Shown: positions 30,528 to 33,490 of the stretch, piece after piece
Position numbering within the stretch: position 1 is the first letter of the stretch
Layout: every line of letters begins with the position of its first letter
DNA from: Merdiplasma sp905207905
Lineage (GTDB): Bacteria > Bacillota > Clostridia > Lachnospirales > Lachnospiraceae
Assembly: GCA_902475025.1 (NCBI GenBank)
Contig: CABRXX010000026.1
Coordinates: forward strand, 1-33,490
Direction: 5' to 3'
Length of the DNA: 33,490 bases
The notes under the pieces: model-generated
Seen by the model: the letters and a program-made list of their open reading frames with translations, nothing else
Told to the model about the DNA's origin: nothing
Database searches by the model: none
Program-made: the position numbers and the translations under genes

Positions 30528-31820
30528 ATGGATAAAGAGAAAGTAAAGGAAAAAATGGGCGTCTGGAAAAAGCGTCTGGCGTTTTTAAAGCCCTGGAACA
30601 TGGATGAGGAGGATCAGGACGATGATCTGGAAATCCGCAGTATGCAGGCCAATGACACCAGCAGGGAAGCCCGGGAGGAAAGCCCTGAATTTATATGGTT
30701 TAAGGGAAAAAACGGAAAGATATATTTGGCCGGAGGCATTGCTGCCCTGGTATTGCTGGTGGCCGGAGGCTTTTGGTATTATAGCGGCCACCATCTTTTT
30801 ACGGAATATGTGGTGACTTCCACAGCGGAGAGTTTGGATATTGCGGGAACTCAGTATGCCATGCTGGGGGATTCGGTGATCAAATACAGCCCTGACGGAG
30901 TTTTCTGCGTGGACAGCCACAATACGTCAAAGTGGAGCGTGGCCTACAGTATGCAGTCTCCCATCATAGATATCTGCAAAAACACCATGGTAGTGGCGGA
31001 GCAGCAGGGCAATCAGGTTTATGTAATGAACGAAAAAGGCCCTATGGGAAATTTTGAGACCGATCTTCCGGTGCTGAAGGCCTGTGTTTCCGCTCAGGGA
31101 GTGGTAGCTTTGGTGCAGGAGGATGATCCGGTAACCTGGGTAAATCTTTACGACTGCAATGGGACGAAGCTTGCGGGAGTAAAGACAACCATGGAAGATT
31201 CCGGTTATCCTCTGGATGCGGCCATCACAGAAAATGGGGAAAAATTGATGGTGTCTTTTCTGGGAGTTGCACAGGGAGAATTAAAGGGCAGAATCGCTTT
31301 TTATGATTTCTCTTCTGGCCTGGCCAATGGAGATAACTGCCTCACCGGGATTTTGGATTATCCGGGACAGATTTTTCCGGAAGTCTATTTTGCGGACAGT
31401 TCCACTCCGGTGGGACTCTGGGATCACGGCTTTGCTGTGTTTGGCGACGGAGAATCCCTGGAGGAGAAGCGCAGCGTCTCTTTCGAGAGCGAGATTGTCA
31501 GCAGTTTCCACGATGAGGAGTATGTGGGTTTCGTATTTCACAACGAGGCAGAGGACTGCCGCTACCGGATGGAGCTTTACCGTTACAGCGGAAGGCGGTC
31601 CATGGAGCAGGAGTTTGACTGCGATTATCAGGAAGTAAAGATGGACAGCGGAAAGATACTGCTGTATGATGCGAAAAATTGTACTGTTTACAGTACCTCA
31701 GGGGCGCAGAATTTTGCTACGGATTATGAAAAACAGGTGGAATACTTCGGCAAGGTGCCGGGCTACCGCAGGTATCTGGTGATTACCAATGACAGTATGG
31801 ACCGGATCCGTATCAGTTAG
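30528..31820 (+). CDS. DUF5711-family membrane-anchored protein
   Basis: This 430-residue protein has a charged cytoplasmic N-terminus (1-63), one membrane helix (about 65-85, IYLAGGIAALVLLVAGGFWYY) and a large external domain. The external part has repeated beta-strand blocks of about 40 residues (YAMLGDSVIKYSPDGVFCVD, DICKNTMVVAEQQGNQVYVMN, ENGEKLMVSFLGV), consistent with a beta-propeller. I recognise it as DUF5711-like. It lies 31 bases after the LysM gene with a weak ribosome binding site (AAGGGAATG) and just before the CvpA gene, so it is probably part of the same envelope complex. Biochemical function is unknown. Confidence 0.82.
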   Translation: MDKEKVKEKMGVWKKRLAFLKPWNMDEEDQDDDLEIRSMQANDTSREAREESPEFIWFKGKNGKIYLAGGIAALVLLVAGGFWYYSGHHLFTEYVVTSTAESLDIAGTQYAMLGDSVIKYSPDGVFCVDSHNTSKWSVAYSMQSPIIDICKNTMVVAEQQGNQVYVMNEKGPMGNFETDLPVLKACVSAQGVVALVQEDDPVTWVNLYDCNGTKLAGVKTTMEDSGYPLDAAITENGEKLMVSFLGVAQGELKGRIAFYDFSSGLANGDNCLTGILDYPGQIFPEVYFADSSTPVGLWDHGFAVFGDGESLEEKRSVSFESEIVSSFHDEEYVGFVFHNEAEDCRYRMELYRYSGRRSMEQEFDCDYQEVKMDSGKILLYDAKNCTVYSTSGAQNFATDYEKQVEYFGKVPGYRRYLVITNDSMDRIRIS

Positions 31821-31833
31821 AGGAGCGAAAGAT

Positions 31834-32724
31834 ATGAATGTTTTATCAGTGATAGTACTTGGGGTTTTTTTGGTGTTTGCAGCCAGCGGGTGGCGAAGAG
31901 GGCTGGTAAAAAAGCTGGCGGGGATCGTATCCTTACTGCTGTCCTTTTTTCTGGTATCTGCCGCCCTTCCTTATATTACAGAGTTTATTAAGACAGAGAC
32001 GCCGATTTATGAGTTGGTGGTGCAGCAGTGCCAGTCTATGATGGGCAACCAGGTCACCTCATCCCTGCAGACCCAGGGAGAGAACGGTACTGTGATCAAC
32101 CGGAAAGAGATCAAATCCCTTCTGGAACAGTATGGCATGGACAGCTCCGGTGTGGACGATATGAGCGAGGAGGAGCTGCAGGCTCTGGCAGCTCAATATT
32201 TTCAGCAGTATCTGGATGCAGCGCCGGAGCAGAGTTCCGAAAGCAGCGGCCTGGGGCTTACTAAAATCGAGCAGACAAAGCTCATAGAAAATCTTCCGCT
32301 TCCTGATTTTTTAAAAGAGTCCATGCTCAATTATAATAACAGCGAAGGATACAGTAAACTGAATGTGGAAGATTTCAGCGGCTATCTGGTGCATTTTCTG
32401 GCCAACATTGTGCTGAATATTTTGGCTTTTGTGGCAGCGCTGCTGCTGGCGCAGCTGGTGCTCTGGACAGGCATCACCGCATTGGATCTTTTTGCCAGAC
32501 TTCCGATTTTGAATTTTATTAATCGGCTGGGAGGGTTGGCTATCGGGATTCTTCAGGGGCTTTTTGTAGTGTGGCTGATATTCCTGATCATTTCCGCCTT
32601 TTCGGGAACTGAGTGGGGAATCCGGCTCATGGAGATGGTGAACAGCAGCACGGTGCTTCAGCCCATGTACCAGAACAACCTGTTTTTGAAAATCGTGCTG
32701 GAAGCCATTTCAGGGCTGATCTGA
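31834..32724 (+). CDS. CvpA-family membrane protein
   Basis: This 296-residue membrane protein has N-terminal helices (VIVLGVFLVFAASGWRRGLVKKLAGIVSLLLSFFLVSAAL) typical of CvpA, a hydrophilic external insertion of about 130 residues rich in Gln, Glu and Ser, and two or more C-terminal helices (ANIVLNILAFVAALLLAQLVLW, GGLAIGILQGLFVVWLIFLII). I chose the ATG at 31834 because GAGGAG lies nine bases upstream and the protein then begins MNVLSVIVLG. An earlier in-frame ATG at 31789 lies inside the DUF5711 gene. CvpA-like proteins support envelope integrity and, in enterics, colicin V export. The insertion is longer than in the E. coli protein. Confidence 0.87.
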   Translation: MNVLSVIVLGVFLVFAASGWRRGLVKKLAGIVSLLLSFFLVSAALPYITEFIKTETPIYELVVQQCQSMMGNQVTSSLQTQGENGTVINRKEIKSLLEQYGMDSSGVDDMSEEELQALAAQYFQQYLDAAPEQSSESSGLGLTKIEQTKLIENLPLPDFLKESMLNYNNSEGYSKLNVEDFSGYLVHFLANIVLNILAFVAALLLAQLVLWTGITALDLFARLPILNFINRLGGLAIGILQGLFVVWLIFLIISAFSGTEWGIRLMEMVNSSTVLQPMYQNNLFLKIVLEAISGLI

Positions 32725-32815
32725 GCAGGAAGCGGCAGGGAAAACTGTGGGAGAAAGTGCAGAGAAGAACTGACTGGATCAAATAAGAAAAGAACGAAAT
32801 AAGGAAAGACTAAGG

Positions 32816-32847
32816 AACAGGCGCACCGGGAATGGGGCGCCTGTTTT
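32816..32847 (+). terminator. Terminator of the LysM-DUF5711-CvpA operon
   Basis: AACAGGCGC (32816-32824) pairs with GCGCCTGTT (32837-32845) over 9 bp with a 12-base loop, and the T-run TTTT ends it. It lies about 90 bases after the CvpA stop and may also serve the convergent DeoR-type gene. Confidence 0.75.
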
Positions 32848-32858
32848 GAATTGTGGCT

Positions 32859-33490
32859 TTATTCTGTTTCCAGGAAGGGGACGGAGATGACGTGAATGCC
32901 CAACTGTGTATATTCCTGAAGAACTGCTTCATCTGTTTCGTCAGTTATAAGGTAATCAATATCAGATGTGTTGCATCCAAAAAAAGTGTTGATTTTTCCC
33001 AGCTTATTTTTAGTAGGCATAGTAATCACGCATTTACTTTGCTTTACAATTGTTTGCTTTAGGATGGCTTCTTCCTGAGTTGGATAGGTAATGCCGTTTT
33101 CGGGGGATATTGCGCCTACACCTAACAGGCAGCATTCTATGTTCAGGGTTTCAAGTTGGCTGATTGCATTAGTACCAGCGATGCAACGTGAGCTTTTATC
33201 CACAGTTCCGCCCATCATGACAAGATTGATATTGTTATGAGCGCATAGACATAAGACGATGGAAGGATCATTGGTAATGATGGTGCCGCAGTAATCGCTG
33301 GGAAGTTGTTCTGCAAAGTACATATTTGTACTTCCTGCATCAATAAAAAGTACATGTTTATCTGTGATCAAATGGATCGCTTCTTTGGCAAGGATTTTTT
33401 TGGCTAATGGATGCTGAGAAATCCTTATATTCAGATCCACATTTTCATCCTGTATTTTAAGAAACGCCTCCATGGGTGCGCAGAACCTTT
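32859..33490 (-). CDS. DeoR-family transcriptional regulator, cut by the window edge
   Basis: The visible part is the effector-binding domain of a DeoR-type sugar-phosphate sensor: LAKKILAKEAIHLI, LFIDAGSTNMYFAEQL, TIITNDPSIVL, LVMMGGTVDKSSRCIAG, ECCLLGVGAISPENGITYPT and DIDYLITDET. The frame stays open to base 33490, and the usual N-terminal helix-turn-helix of about 60 residues is missing. The gene almost surely continues beyond the window, and the first in-window ATG (33473) is not its start. Such regulators usually sit beside the sugar-catabolic genes they control, which would lie outside this window. It is convergent with the CvpA operon. Confidence 0.85.
   Translation of the reverse strand, partial: RFCAPMEAFLKIQDENVDLNIRISQHPLAKKILAKEAIHLITDKHVLFIDAGSTNMYFAEQLPSDYCGTIITNDPSIVLCLCAHNNINLVMMGGTVDKSSRCIAGTNAISQLETLNIECCLLGVGAISPENGITYPTQEEAILKQTIVKQSKCVITMPTKNKLGKINTFFGCNTSDIDYLITDETDEAVLQEYTQLGIHVISVPFLETE

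Overview
The window looks like chromosomal DNA from a spore-forming Clostridia of the Lachnospiraceae type, probably gut-associated. This rests on moderate G+C, strong AGGAGG-type ribosome binding sites, the dnaX-ybaB-recR order followed by a YyaC-type sporulation gene, single-chain PurL, and LysM, DUF5711 and CvpA proteins of the kind seen in that family. No rRNA, tRNA, insertion sequence, prophage or CRISPR array was seen.

Region 1 (1-9860) is a carbohydrate uptake and response cluster. It holds a YtfQ-like sugar-binding protein, a two-domain RbsA/YtfR-type ATPase, two permeases (YtfT-like and YjfF/RbsC-like) and a small cupin-like protein. A convergent AraC-family regulator follows, then a divergent 1093-residue DUF5107-TPR protein. 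The AraC/DUF5107 intergenic region carries nested palindromes, a promoter and a cre-like site, so activation by a sugar signal plus catabolite repression is a reasonable reading. The closest remembered relatives are galactofuranose-type transporters, but the substrate is inferred.

Region 2 (9860-20220) is mostly housekeeping: a GNAT acetyltransferase, an XPD/DinG-type helicase with an N-terminal RecB/Cas4-like nuclease domain, a zinc-ribbon membrane protein, PurL, and a CapA-type protein whose start codon overlaps the purL stop. Region 3 (20280-23330) holds a minus-strand FAH-family hydrolase, a minus-strand DUF2089-type regulator with a small membrane protein behind a perfect 16-bp inverted-repeat promoter, and an lrgAB-like pair.

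Region 4 (23450-25000) is the most unusual part. A 6-phosphofructokinase gene is preceded by 3.8 identical tandem copies of a 108-bp unit. Each unit folds into several hairpins, can encode a 32-residue peptide, and ends in a promoter-like sequence. Region 5 (25097-28502) is dnaX-ybaB-recR, then yyaC on the other strand. Region 6 (28853-32724) is a three-gene envelope operon: a membrane LysM protein with 12-residue repeats, a DUF5711 protein and a CvpA-family protein. The window ends inside a DeoR-family regulator on the minus strand.

Domain names come from recalled family signatures read by eye. No database search was run.
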